From: JAUHWS01 sp964571805
GTDB lineage: Bacteria > Patescibacteriota > Gracilibacteria > UM-FILTER-43-11
Assembly (NCBI GenBank): GCA_964571805.1
Contig: CAZNDI010000075.1
Span: 1 to 5,294 of the forward strand
Reading direction: 5' to 3'
Length of the DNA stretch: 5,294 nucleotides
The position numbers and the translations under genes were made by a program. This document shows, one piece after another, positions 1 through 5,294 of this stretch (position 1 is the first letter of the stretch; each line of letters opens with the position of its first letter). The notes below the pieces were generated by a model. It had not been told where the DNA came from. It did not search any database and saw nothing but the letters and a program-made list of their open reading frames with translations.

Positions 1-664
1 ATTGTTGAACTGGGACCGCGGATTCAGTTGGAACAGGAGTTTCAATCACTTGAGGCTTAGCTGCTTCATGAATAGCCTGTTGTTCAAGCGTGTCATTCAA
101 GGCCTGAATTTCTTTATCCTTTTTCAAACCATCTTGCTTCAAAGCTTCAACTTGAGCCGTCAACGCTTCTAAAAGCGCCTTCAACTCTTCAGAAACCTGA
201 TCATTTTGAGGGGCAACCTCACTCACTGGCTCAGGAGTAACATTCTGAGGAGTTACATTGGAAGGAGCTTCATCTTGAGAAGGCTGAAGGGGGTCAATCT
301 GAATGGGGACCGCATCCGAAAGAGGTTCAGAAGAACTATTTTCTTGCGCTGAAGGTTTCACTACAACGGGCTCAGAAGACGCTGGCTCTGGAGCAGGGGC
401 TCCAACTCCTCCAAAAAAAGCACCCCCCTGTTGACTGGCTGTGTCAGGAATAACCTGAAAGCTTCCATCAAAAAGATCCCCTTGAAAAAGTTCGGATAAT
501 TTTCCTGGCATCATCAACATGAAGGAAAAAAGGGCTAAAGCCAAAAAACCAGCGCCCCAAAAGACCTTGTTATTGACCTTATCAGGATCGACAGAAGTAA
601 TTTTCTTTGAGGCATTTTTTTCAGGAATGGTGACCCAAACCGGTTGTTTATTTTCGTTTTTCAT
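1..664 (-). CDS. Single-pass membrane protein with Pro/Glu/Ser-rich stalk and coiled coil (3' end beyond the window)
   Basis: The frame starts at ATG 664-662 and stays open for 221 codons to the window edge, so the C-terminus is missing. Residues 1-33 are polar and Lys-rich and are probably cytoplasmic. Residues 34-52 form one hydrophobic helix (starting VFWGAGFLAL) with no signal-peptidase site, so it is read as a signal anchor. Residues 77-90 are Gly-rich. Residues 90-155 are low-complexity and rich in Pro, Glu, Ser, Val and Gln, with a small NVTP duplication near 136-144, and look like an extended stalk. Residues 157-200 have heptad-like Leu/Ala spacing (EELKALLEALTAQVEALK) and predict a coiled coil. 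A second Pro-rich stretch follows from 203. The start lies 37 nt after the stop of the preceding cohesin-like gene, so it is probably the distal gene of the same operon. The family is not recognised. The architecture resembles bitopic envelope-spanning or scaffold proteins (GspB- or TonB-like layouts), but that is only a resemblance. Confidence 0.85.
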   Translation of the reverse strand, partial: MKNENKQPVWVTIPEKNASKKITSVDPDKVNNKVFWGAGFLALALFSFMLMMPGKLSELFQGDLFDGSFQVIPDTASQQGGAFFGGVGAPAPEPASSEPVVVKPSAQENSSSEPLSDAVPIQIDPLQPSQDEAPSNVTPQNVTPEPVSEVAPQNDQVSEELKALLEALTAQVEALKQDGLKKDKEIQALNDTLEQQAIHEAAKPQVIETPVPTESAVPVQQ

Positions 665-701
665 GAGGAAATTTAAGTTGAATTTTAATGATTGATATTG
701 A
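665..701 (-). other. Intergenic leader without Shine-Dalgarno
   Basis: This 37-nt AT-rich spacer lies between the 337-aa gene and the coiled-coil gene. The bases just before the ATG read TTTCCTC on the coding strand, which is pyrimidine-rich with no GGAG/GAGG core. No inverted repeat with a T-run was seen, so read-through transcription is expected. Confidence 0.6.
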
Positions 702-713
702 TTAATATTGATT
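691..713. repeat. Short AT-rich direct repeat over the 337-aa gene stop codon
   Basis: ATTGATATTG at 691-700 is followed directly by ATTAATATTG at 701-710 (one mismatch) and then ATT. The unit overlaps the TAA stop of the 337-aa gene at 704-702. It may be simple AT-rich sequence with no function. Confidence 0.4.
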
Positions 714-1715
714 CTTTTTCCTATAAGCTAGGACACCACCTAAACCAAGGGCAGAAAATCCAAGCCAACCAATGAGGGGCCCATTTTGTGGAGTCGCAGG
801 AACATTGTTCAAGGCAGAAGAAGAAAAGGCCTCAAAAGGAGCCGTAGAAGAAAGGGGTTCATTCACGATCACAGCCACTTCATCGGAATAATCTGATTCG
901 TTGTTTTGAGCGTCATGGGCCGTAAGGGCAAAGTAATACACCTCCCCATTGTTCAATCCTTCAAGACGGTATTCTTCAGCAAGCCCAAGGGTTCGCCGTC
1001 GAGAATATTCACCAGAGGTTTTGCCATAATAAATGTTATAACCCGTGATCCCTGAATCTGTGCCTGGAGACCACTTTAAATCGACATAACCCGAGCCCGT
1101 CGTCACCTTTAGATTTTGAAGTCGGCCAAGACTAGGGGCAGAAATAATAGGGGTGCTTGGGCCACCAATGGGCTGAGAACCACCATTTAACATCAGAGAA
1201 GTCGTTTGTGGTTTAAGAGAAAGTAAATTTACAGGAAATCCTTGATCGATAATATTCACGCTTGTATGACCCAATTCGGTGGTCTGAAAGTCATAAGGTT
1301 GAAGTTCAGTGTTTATTTTAGCTGTTGATTTTACCTTGAAGCGAACCGTGGCCACCTTGGTCTCGGCCTGATTGAACCCCCCCGAAATATTAGATCGTCC
1401 AATTTTAACCAAACCTTCTGAAGCACTGAACTCGCTTTCCCCTGGAGCAGCCAAGGTAAAAAGAGATTCATTCGTATCGATCGACAAACCCTCCAAGGCC
1501 TCAGGATCATATTGCAACCAAGATCGAACAGAAATAATATTTTGCAAGCCTGGATTTTTAAGCATCACATCGACCGTAAATTCTTGGCCTGAATTCAGCT
1601 GTGAGGCACTGGGAATAAACTCTAAGCCAACGGAAGACTCTTGAGCCTGAGCTCCATTTGTAAGAAAAAGAAAGGCGATTAAGCATCCAATGCTGAGAGA
1701 AAATGACTTATTCAT
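702..1715 (-). CDS. Secreted cohesin-like/fibronectin type III protein with C-terminal membrane-sorting tail
   Basis: This 337-residue surface protein starts at ATG 1715 and ends in TAA. Residues 1-24 form a signal peptide with a likely AQA|Q cleavage site. Residues 28-168 are a cohesin-like beta-sandwich, with SVRSWLQYDP at 62-71 matching the 'YDP' strand of cohesins, then GLVKIGRS (101-108) and YDFQ...GHTSVN (141-154). A Gly/Pro/Ser-rich linker follows. Residues 196-285 are a fibronectin type III domain, with the hallmark Trp215, Tyr226/229/230, a central Leu254 and the YYFALTAHD strand. After a Ser/Ala-rich linker, TPQNGP (308-313) precedes a hydrophobic helix (314-331) and an RKKNQY tail. 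This is a sortase- or archaeosortase-like layout without a classical LPXTG. The protein should be exported and held on the outer face by its C-terminus. Its cohesin-like domain is closely related to that of the upstream lipoprotein. The gene lies 41 nt after that lipoprotein gene. The binding partner is unknown; the dockerin of the 685-aa protein is the obvious candidate by inference. Confidence 0.9.
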   Translation of the reverse strand: MNKSFSLSIGCLIAFLFLTNGAQAQESSVGLEFIPSASQLNSGQEFTVDVMLKNPGLQNIISVRSWLQYDPEALEGLSIDTNESLFTLAAPGESEFSASEGLVKIGRSNISGGFNQAETKVATVRFKVKSTAKINTELQPYDFQTTELGHTSVNIIDQGFPVNLLSLKPQTTSLMLNGGSQPIGGPSTPIISAPSLGRLQNLKVTTGSGYVDLKWSPGTDSGITGYNIYYGKTSGEYSRRRTLGLAEEYRLEGLNNGEVYYFALTAHDAQNNESDYSDEVAVIVNEPLSSTAPFEAFSSSALNNVPATPQNGPLIGWLGFSALGLGGVLAYRKKNQY

Positions 1716-1756
1716 GAGGGACGGATTGAAAATTAAAGATTGAGGAAAGAGGATTC
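1716..1756 (-). other. Intergenic leader without Shine-Dalgarno
   Basis: This 41-nt spacer separates the lipoprotein gene from the 337-aa gene. On the coding strand it has two pyrimidine-rich runs (CCTCTTTCCTC, and GTCCCTC directly before the ATG) and no purine-rich ribosome-binding core. The CCTCATGA context at the start also occurs at the coiled-coil gene start (664). No terminator hairpin was seen. Confidence 0.6.
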
Positions 1757-2371
1757 TTAACGTTGCAACTCTTTCTCAGAAGGAGCAGCAGAGGCCCCAA
1801 GGATGTAAAGAGGTGAACTTGGTTTGAGTAAAATATTGACCGGCTTTTCTCCCTTCATCATGTTGGCCGAATTGTGGCCCGACAAATCATCTTGATAGTC
1901 ATAAGCTTCTATCATGACAGGGACGTCTGAAATGAGCTGGAGAGAAAAATCTGCCAAAATGAGCGAAGCATCGCTAAGAGGTGTAGTGCTTGAACGCCCG
2001 AATTTCAAAAGCCCTCTTTCCTGATCAAAACCATTCGCATAAGGCGCTGTCAAATTGAATTTTTCTTCATTGGGCTTAAAATCAAGGCCTTTGACCAAAT
2101 CGGGATTGAAAGAAAGCCAAGACTCAACGGAAGTGATGGGCTGTTGGTTGGGATTATTCAAAACCAGTTGAAAATTAATCTCATTCCCCTTCCTAGAAAT
2201 TTCTTTGAGCATGATTTCGCTTGTTTTTTTAAGTTCCATGGCAGCATCAATCCGAGCCATACCCAGTTCGGACATTGTGAGGGGGGTTGACTCTTGAGAG
2301 GCACATCCATTGAGCGCATTCGAAGCAATAAAGAGAACCAGAGCCGCCAGTATGATTTTGAATGAGTTCAT
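1757..2371 (-). CDS. Cohesin-like lipoprotein
   Basis: This 204-residue envelope lipoprotein starts at ATG 2371 and ends in TAA. Residues 1-22 are a lipoprotein signal peptide (Lys5, then a hydrophobic core), and the lipobox is L20-N21-G22-C23, so Cys23 is the predicted lipidated residue and the only cysteine. Residues 24-58 are polar, then Ala/Met/Lys-rich and possibly helical, acting as a spacer from the membrane. From about residue 62 to 184 there is one cohesin-like domain: SVESWLSFNP (81-90), NEEKFNLTAP (101-110), GLLKFGRS (120-127), YDYQ...GHNSAN (157-170) and PVNILLKP (177-184). Each block has a counterpart at matching spacing in the downstream 337-aa protein, so the two are tandem paralogues. 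This copy lacks the FN3 domain and C-terminal helix. The gene starts 26 nt after the 685-aa gene. A role as a membrane-tethered receptor for a dockerin-like partner is inferred. Cohesin membership rests on motif pattern and not on a profile search. Confidence 0.88.
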   Translation of the reverse strand: MNSFKIILAALVLFIASNALNGCASQESTPLTMSELGMARIDAAMELKKTSEIMLKEISRKGNEINFQLVLNNPNQQPITSVESWLSFNPDLVKGLDFKPNEEKFNLTAPYANGFDQERGLLKFGRSSTTPLSDASLILADFSLQLISDVPVMIEAYDYQDDLSGHNSANMMKGEKPVNILLKPSSPLYILGASAAPSEKELQR

Positions 2372-2397
2372 TTTTTAAATTGAGAATTAAAATTGAA
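2372..2397 (-). other. Intergenic leader without Shine-Dalgarno
   Basis: This 26-nt AT-rich spacer ends in TTTAAAAA directly before the ATG of the lipoprotein gene. It contains no GGAG-type core and no hairpin. The very short distance supports co-transcription with the 685-aa gene. Confidence 0.6.
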
Positions 2398-4455
2398 TTA
2401 GACCTCCGAATAAACGGTTCCGTAAACCGAAGAAAAAATAGTGAAGTCAGAAAAATCAACCCGACCATCGTTGTCTAAGTCGGCCATTTTTGAAGTCGCT
2501 GCCGCATGAATCAAGGAACCATTGTAACCCTTAAACCCTTTATTCGTAGAAACGGGAGAAGGCGTACCGTCATAAGAAGTCAAACCTTCTATCTCAACCC
2601 GATAGCGCCTTCCGGGAATCTGAGGATCGGTTTGAACTTGAATCAAATTACTAGTCAACAGTTTAACCCCACTTATTTTGAGTTCTTTTTCGGGATGATC
2701 TGCTTCATAAATTTTCATTTTTTGACCCAAGATAGTACTCAATTTGAGATTCTGTTGAAATTCCAGTTCGACTAAATTATTGTCGAGGGTAGAAACATAA
2801 TCCAATACTGGAGCCTTATTGAGCGCAATGAAACCTCCAAATGAAAGTTTATTATTTGCATTTTCTGCCACACTCTTTCCAAAGGTATCTTGGATATCGG
2901 TCGAAACAGAAAGTGAATATTTGGTCTCAGGCAATTGTTCAGCCGTAGTCAAAGTCACAATTTTTCCAGAATCATCTAGAGAGGCTTTTGTGATGGCTAA
3001 AGTTTCTTTTTCATCCCCAAGGGTTGAAATACTAAATCCTGCCCCAGAAGAAAGAATGGTTGTAGGATCCACTTTTTTATTGAACAGAAGCTCCAGAGTT
3101 GTTTCTGAAGTGGAAACAGCCACCAAAGCCTTAAGGACAGCGGCACTTTGCTCTTCACCCACATAAACAGGAAGCATCTTGGTTTCTGAATTTCCCTTTT
3201 GGTCTAGGGCTAAAATAGGCACCTCATAAGCGGTGGCGCTGGGTTGAGCCGCTTTGGAAACCGTCACATTGTTGAGAATGAACCATTGCCCCTTCCCTTC
3301 TTCGATGCTCGGCTTCATACAAACAATAACATTTGAGTCATGAGGGCAGGTGATGGTTTTTAAATCTTCATCTTTCTCTTGACCCAAAACACCTCCATTT
3401 TCTGCCCCCACCTGACCAATGTTAGACAAATTGACAATGACGGATTTAAGATCGTCATCTTCCACAAAGGTATAAAGCGTGAGAGGCGTCTTTCCATCAT
3501 TCACCGCCGCAGAAGGATTGGTGTAAGAACGGTCAATATTGATTTTTGGTGAATCAGGAGACGTCTGCTCTCCCTCTTGGTTATCAAGATTATTGATTGT
3601 CAGGAAGTCATTGAAACTCACCGACTTATCAGCTTGGTCAAATAAAACAACATCATAAACCCCAAGCGCTAAACCTGCTGGCACCTTGATAGAGATGGAG
3701 GTGTCAGATTGATTGAGAATGGTGGTCGTCTCTTTTCCCAGCCACACTTTTTTGATGGGCGTCAAATTCTTTCCTGTCAGAGTCACTGTAACCTCAGATT
3801 TATTAGAAATAGAGGCAGGAAGGACAGAGGTGACGGAAGCTTTGTCTAGTTCTGAGAGCTCATTTTTTGCTTTAAGAGTAATACTTGCGTCAGGAATTGC
3901 TGACAAATTGAGAATTTGATTTCCATTGGAAACCGCAAAATCTTTAAAATTCACCTTAACAATCTGATCGGCCTGCAACGCTTCAGAAACTTTAGTATTG
4001 AGTTTGAAAAGGGTTTTATGAGTGGCCATATCAGAAGCAATGACACCTTCTACAGAAAGGGGGGCATTTAAGATCATGGTCACCTCAAGCGATCCAGGAG
4101 CTTTAAGGACAGACTTTTTAACCGTGGCGTTTTGGAAAACAGTCTGATTGTCAAAAAGAATAGCCTCCGGGTCAAAACTCAAGGCGTCTACGGGATCATA
4201 ATTCATGACAAAACTAAGGCTATCAAAAAGCTTGATATTGCCCTTTGTTTTGATTTCAATCACACCCTGCTCACCCGCATCAGCTTCGTAACCAGGCATG
4301 TAAACCACAGCTGAATCATCCTTGGGAACAACCGCATTAAAAAGGGCGGCCATGTTTAGGTTGGGATTGGTATAAACGAGATAACTGGTGAAAATGGTGA
4401 TCAAAACTACCAATGATCCAAGCCAATAGTAACGTGAAGTGAGTTTATTTTTCAT
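2398..4455 (-). CDS. Membrane-anchored multidomain surface protein: cohesin-like, IPT/TIG, Ig-like repeats, C-terminal dockerin motif
   Basis: This is a 685-residue extracellular protein starting at ATG 4455 and ending in TAA. Residues 12-28 form a hydrophobic helix after a basic N-terminus (MKNK, Arg8). No good signal-peptidase site follows, so it is read as an uncleaved anchor. Residues 48-196 are cohesin-like (VIEIKTKGN, then SFVMNYDP and LSFDP). Residues 205-288 are a typical IPT/TIG domain (VTSVLPASIS, VTVTLTGKNL, IKVPAGLALGVYDVVL). Residues 305-432 are Ig-like, with an acidic VEDDDLKSV strand and Cys370/Cys379, the only two cysteines, which could form a disulfide. Residues 437-540 resemble SbsA/Big_5 Ig domains (LELLFNKKVDP, ITKASLDDSGKIVTLTT, LPETKYSLSVS), and 545-640 look like a second, more divergent copy. 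Residues 659-679 are a single dockerin-type calcium loop. The protein is the largest in the operon and probably a scaffold or adhesin; partners are inferred. The start is set by the signal-anchor fit, as no Shine-Dalgarno is present. Confidence 0.9.
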   Translation of the reverse strand: MKNKLTSRYYWLGSLVVLITIFTSYLVYTNPNLNMAALFNAVVPKDDSAVVYMPGYEADAGEQGVIEIKTKGNIKLFDSLSFVMNYDPVDALSFDPEAILFDNQTVFQNATVKKSVLKAPGSLEVTMILNAPLSVEGVIASDMATHKTLFKLNTKVSEALQADQIVKVNFKDFAVSNGNQILNLSAIPDASITLKAKNELSELDKASVTSVLPASISNKSEVTVTLTGKNLTPIKKVWLGKETTTILNQSDTSISIKVPAGLALGVYDVVLFDQADKSVSFNDFLTINNLDNQEGEQTSPDSPKINIDRSYTNPSAAVNDGKTPLTLYTFVEDDDLKSVIVNLSNIGQVGAENGGVLGQEKDEDLKTITCPHDSNVIVCMKPSIEEGKGQWFILNNVTVSKAAQPSATAYEVPILALDQKGNSETKMLPVYVGEEQSAAVLKALVAVSTSETTLELLFNKKVDPTTILSSGAGFSISTLGDEKETLAITKASLDDSGKIVTLTTAEQLPETKYSLSVSTDIQDTFGKSVAENANNKLSFGGFIALNKAPVLDYVSTLDNNLVELEFQQNLKLSTILGQKMKIYEADHPEKELKISGVKLLTSNLIQVQTDPQIPGRRYRVEIEGLTSYDGTPSPVSTNKGFKGYNGSLIHAAATSKMADLDNDGRVDFSDFTIFSSVYGTVYSEV
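2419..2481 (-). other. Dockerin type I-like calcium-binding repeat (single copy)
   Basis: This encodes residues 659-679 of the 685-aa protein: DLDNDGRVDFSD followed by FTIFSSVYG. The calcium-ligand positions Asp659, Asp661, Asp663, Asp667 and Asp670 are all present, with Gly664 at the usual turn, and the F-helix follows with hydrophobic spacing. Canonical dockerins have two such repeats. Only one is seen here, and the protein ends six residues later. A generic EF-hand-like loop is the alternative reading. Confidence 0.8.
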
Positions 4456-4500
4456 TTTATTTTATTTATTGAACAGAGGGAATGAAACGCATTCTAAAAA
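4456..4500 (-). other. Intergenic leader of the 685-aa gene, AT-rich, no Shine-Dalgarno
   Basis: This 45-nt spacer ends in AATAAATAAAATAAA before the ATG. There is no ribosome-binding core. A small 5-bp stem (GAATG / CATTC with a 5-nt loop, 4480-4494) sits just after the upstream stop codon but is not followed by a T-run, so it is unlikely to terminate transcription. Confidence 0.55.
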
Positions 4501-5294
4501 TTAAAATACGAAAGTGAGAGCCACAAGAAGTGCAAGACTCATTGAAAGACCTTCTTCGAGCAGATGTAAATTTAGATGACGCACTGGGGCAAGATGATTG
4601 AATTTTCGAGAGGCATGCTCCCATTTATTTTTGTGAATTTCAGCCGTTTGAAGCATCTTGATGAGCTCTCGTTGAGCCAATTTAGACCATGCCTTACTTT
4701 TCTCTTCCACCATCAAGAAACGCAAAGTGGCAAAAGTAAATTGAGCGATAAGATAAACAGAAAGCAGGGTAGAAAACATACCGGAAAGGAAGAAGATCGA
4801 AATGGAAGCCAGCACTGTAAAGCCAAGAGCAATCTTGACTTGCGTCTGACTGACATAATCTTCCTTTTGTTTGATGTGAATCTTGATGAGGGCATAAAAT
4901 ACATAAGTCAAAGCCGTCATCAGGGGTAAAATCATCCCCGCAGGCTTGGCCATAAGGGAGAAGGTAAGAGCGTTAAATGAGCCAGTAAGATACGTTGGAT
5001 TTTTGGAAAACAGGTAGAGGCCAGCCAAAACGAAAATAAAAGCTGCTCCTTGAAAGGCGACCAAGAGAGCCCCTCGTCGATGCATTTTTTCATTGACCGC
5101 ATAAAGCAGATTCAATTCACGCTTGGTTTTAGACATATTGAATTCTCCGGATTTAAAACGATCAACAAGTTTTTTGTGAAACAAATGTATTTTCTTTTGT
5201 TTCAACTGAAGTGCCACCGCTGGATAAAGCGTCACCAGCTCAACAATGAGGGCAAGGGCTAGGACTGAAACTAAAATATTTCCCGCAAAGGCAA
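4501..5294 (-). CDS. Polytopic membrane protein of unknown family (5' end beyond the window)
   Basis: The frame ends in TAA at 4503-4501 and is open to the right edge, giving 263 visible residues. A GTG at 5235 could serve as a start, but the 19 codons upstream are in frame without a stop and code for hydrophobic sequence (NILVSVLALALIVELV) that forms a membrane segment with the first residues after the GTG. The true start is therefore probably outside the window. Visible hydrophobic segments lie at about residues 1-28, 74-96, 116-138, 154-171 and 172-195, plus a short one at the extreme C-terminus (248-263). Between segments 1 and 2 is a Lys/Arg-rich loop (about 30-73), and after segment 5 a basic, amphipathic region (about 196-247), both probably cytoplasmic. 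No catalytic or transporter motif is recognised. It lies 45 nt upstream of the 685-aa surface protein gene, so a role in export or assembly of the surface proteins is possible but only from position. Confidence 0.8.
   Translation of the reverse strand, partial: AFAGNILVSVLALALIVELVTLYPAVALQLKQKKIHLFHKKLVDRFKSGEFNMSKTKRELNLLYAVNEKMHRRGALLVAFQGAAFIFVLAGLYLFSKNPTYLTGSFNALTFSLMAKPAGMILPLMTALTYVFYALIKIHIKQKEDYVSQTQVKIALGFTVLASISIFFLSGMFSTLLSVYLIAQFTFATLRFLMVEEKSKAWSKLAQRELIKMLQTAEIHKNKWEHASRKFNHLAPVRHLNLHLLEEGLSMSLALLVALTFVF

Noticed and set aside
1372..1644. Plus-strand open frame of 90 codons inside the 337-aa gene
   Set aside because: It lies wholly antisense to a gene with clear signal peptide and domain structure, and its translation shows no domain or export signal.
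2247..2468. Minus-strand open frame of 73 codons overlapping the end of the 685-aa gene and the start of the lipoprotein gene
   Set aside because: It overlaps the dockerin-coding end and the lipoprotein signal peptide, both of which are well supported in another frame; its product has no recognisable feature.
2506..4314. Four plus-strand open frames (2506-2775, 2819-3166, 3713-3919, 4132-4314) antisense to the 685-aa gene
   Set aside because: They are shadows of an intact multidomain coding sequence, with no domain logic of their own.
2398..4455. Classical cellulosome scaffoldin
   Set aside because: Only one cohesin-like domain is present, there is no carbohydrate-binding module or catalytic gene nearby, and the dockerin has a single repeat.
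4480..4494. Possible terminator hairpin after the membrane protein gene (GAATG / CATTC)
   Set aside because: The stem is only 5 bp, AT-rich, and lacks a following T-run in the direction of transcription.
4576..5262. Plus-strand frames at 4576-4929 and 5050-5262, and a minus-strand frame at 4713-4904
   Set aside because: They overlap the membrane protein, whose regular pattern of hydrophobic segments and charged loops supports its frame instead.
1..5294. UGA-to-glycine recoding (Gracilibacteria-type code 25)
   Set aside because: Visible genes have no in-frame TGA and encode glycine with GGN codons; all four visible stops are TAA, so the standard code explains everything.

Overview
All supported genes lie on the minus strand, so transcription runs from the right edge to the left. 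In that order they are: a polytopic membrane protein (5' end beyond the window), a 685-residue membrane-anchored multidomain surface protein, a 204-residue lipoprotein, a 337-residue secreted protein with a C-terminal membrane tail, and a single-pass coiled-coil protein that runs off the left edge. The gaps are short (45, 26, 41 and 37 nt) and none holds a convincing terminator, so the five genes look like one operon. No RNA gene, CRISPR array, insertion sequence or origin was seen.

The common theme is an extracellular, envelope-tethered assembly. The 685-aa protein has an N-terminal signal anchor, a cohesin-like domain, an IPT/TIG fold, an Ig-like region with two cysteines, two SbsA/Big_5-like Ig domains, and one dockerin-type calcium-binding loop at its extreme C-terminus. 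The lipoprotein and the 337-aa protein carry clearly homologous cohesin-like domains that share several motifs and look like tandem duplicates. Each of the three is attached differently: signal anchor, lipidated cysteine, or C-terminal helix plus basic tail. The coiled-coil protein at the left edge crosses the membrane once and projects a Pro/Glu/Ser-rich stalk. The membrane protein at the right edge could be an assembly or export partner, but I do not recognise its family. Together this suggests a small cohesin-dockerin surface system, inferred from domain content only.

Organism: the DNA is moderately AT-rich, uses TAA at all four visible stops, and encodes glycine without in-frame TGA, which argues against the UGA-glycine code of Gracilibacteria and Absconditabacteria. 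No visible start has a Shine-Dalgarno core. Cohesin/dockerin-rich surface proteins and a C-terminal 'GP + hydrophobic helix + basic tail' are features I associate with some Candidate Phyla Radiation bacteria such as Peregrinibacteria. That assignment is tentative. A lineage with a classical double membrane remains possible because of the lipoprotein.

Notes on gene calls: the left-edge gene (1-664) has no stop in the window. The right-edge reading frame stays open upstream of the apparent GTG at 5235 and codes for another hydrophobic segment, so that gene is also truncated by the window.
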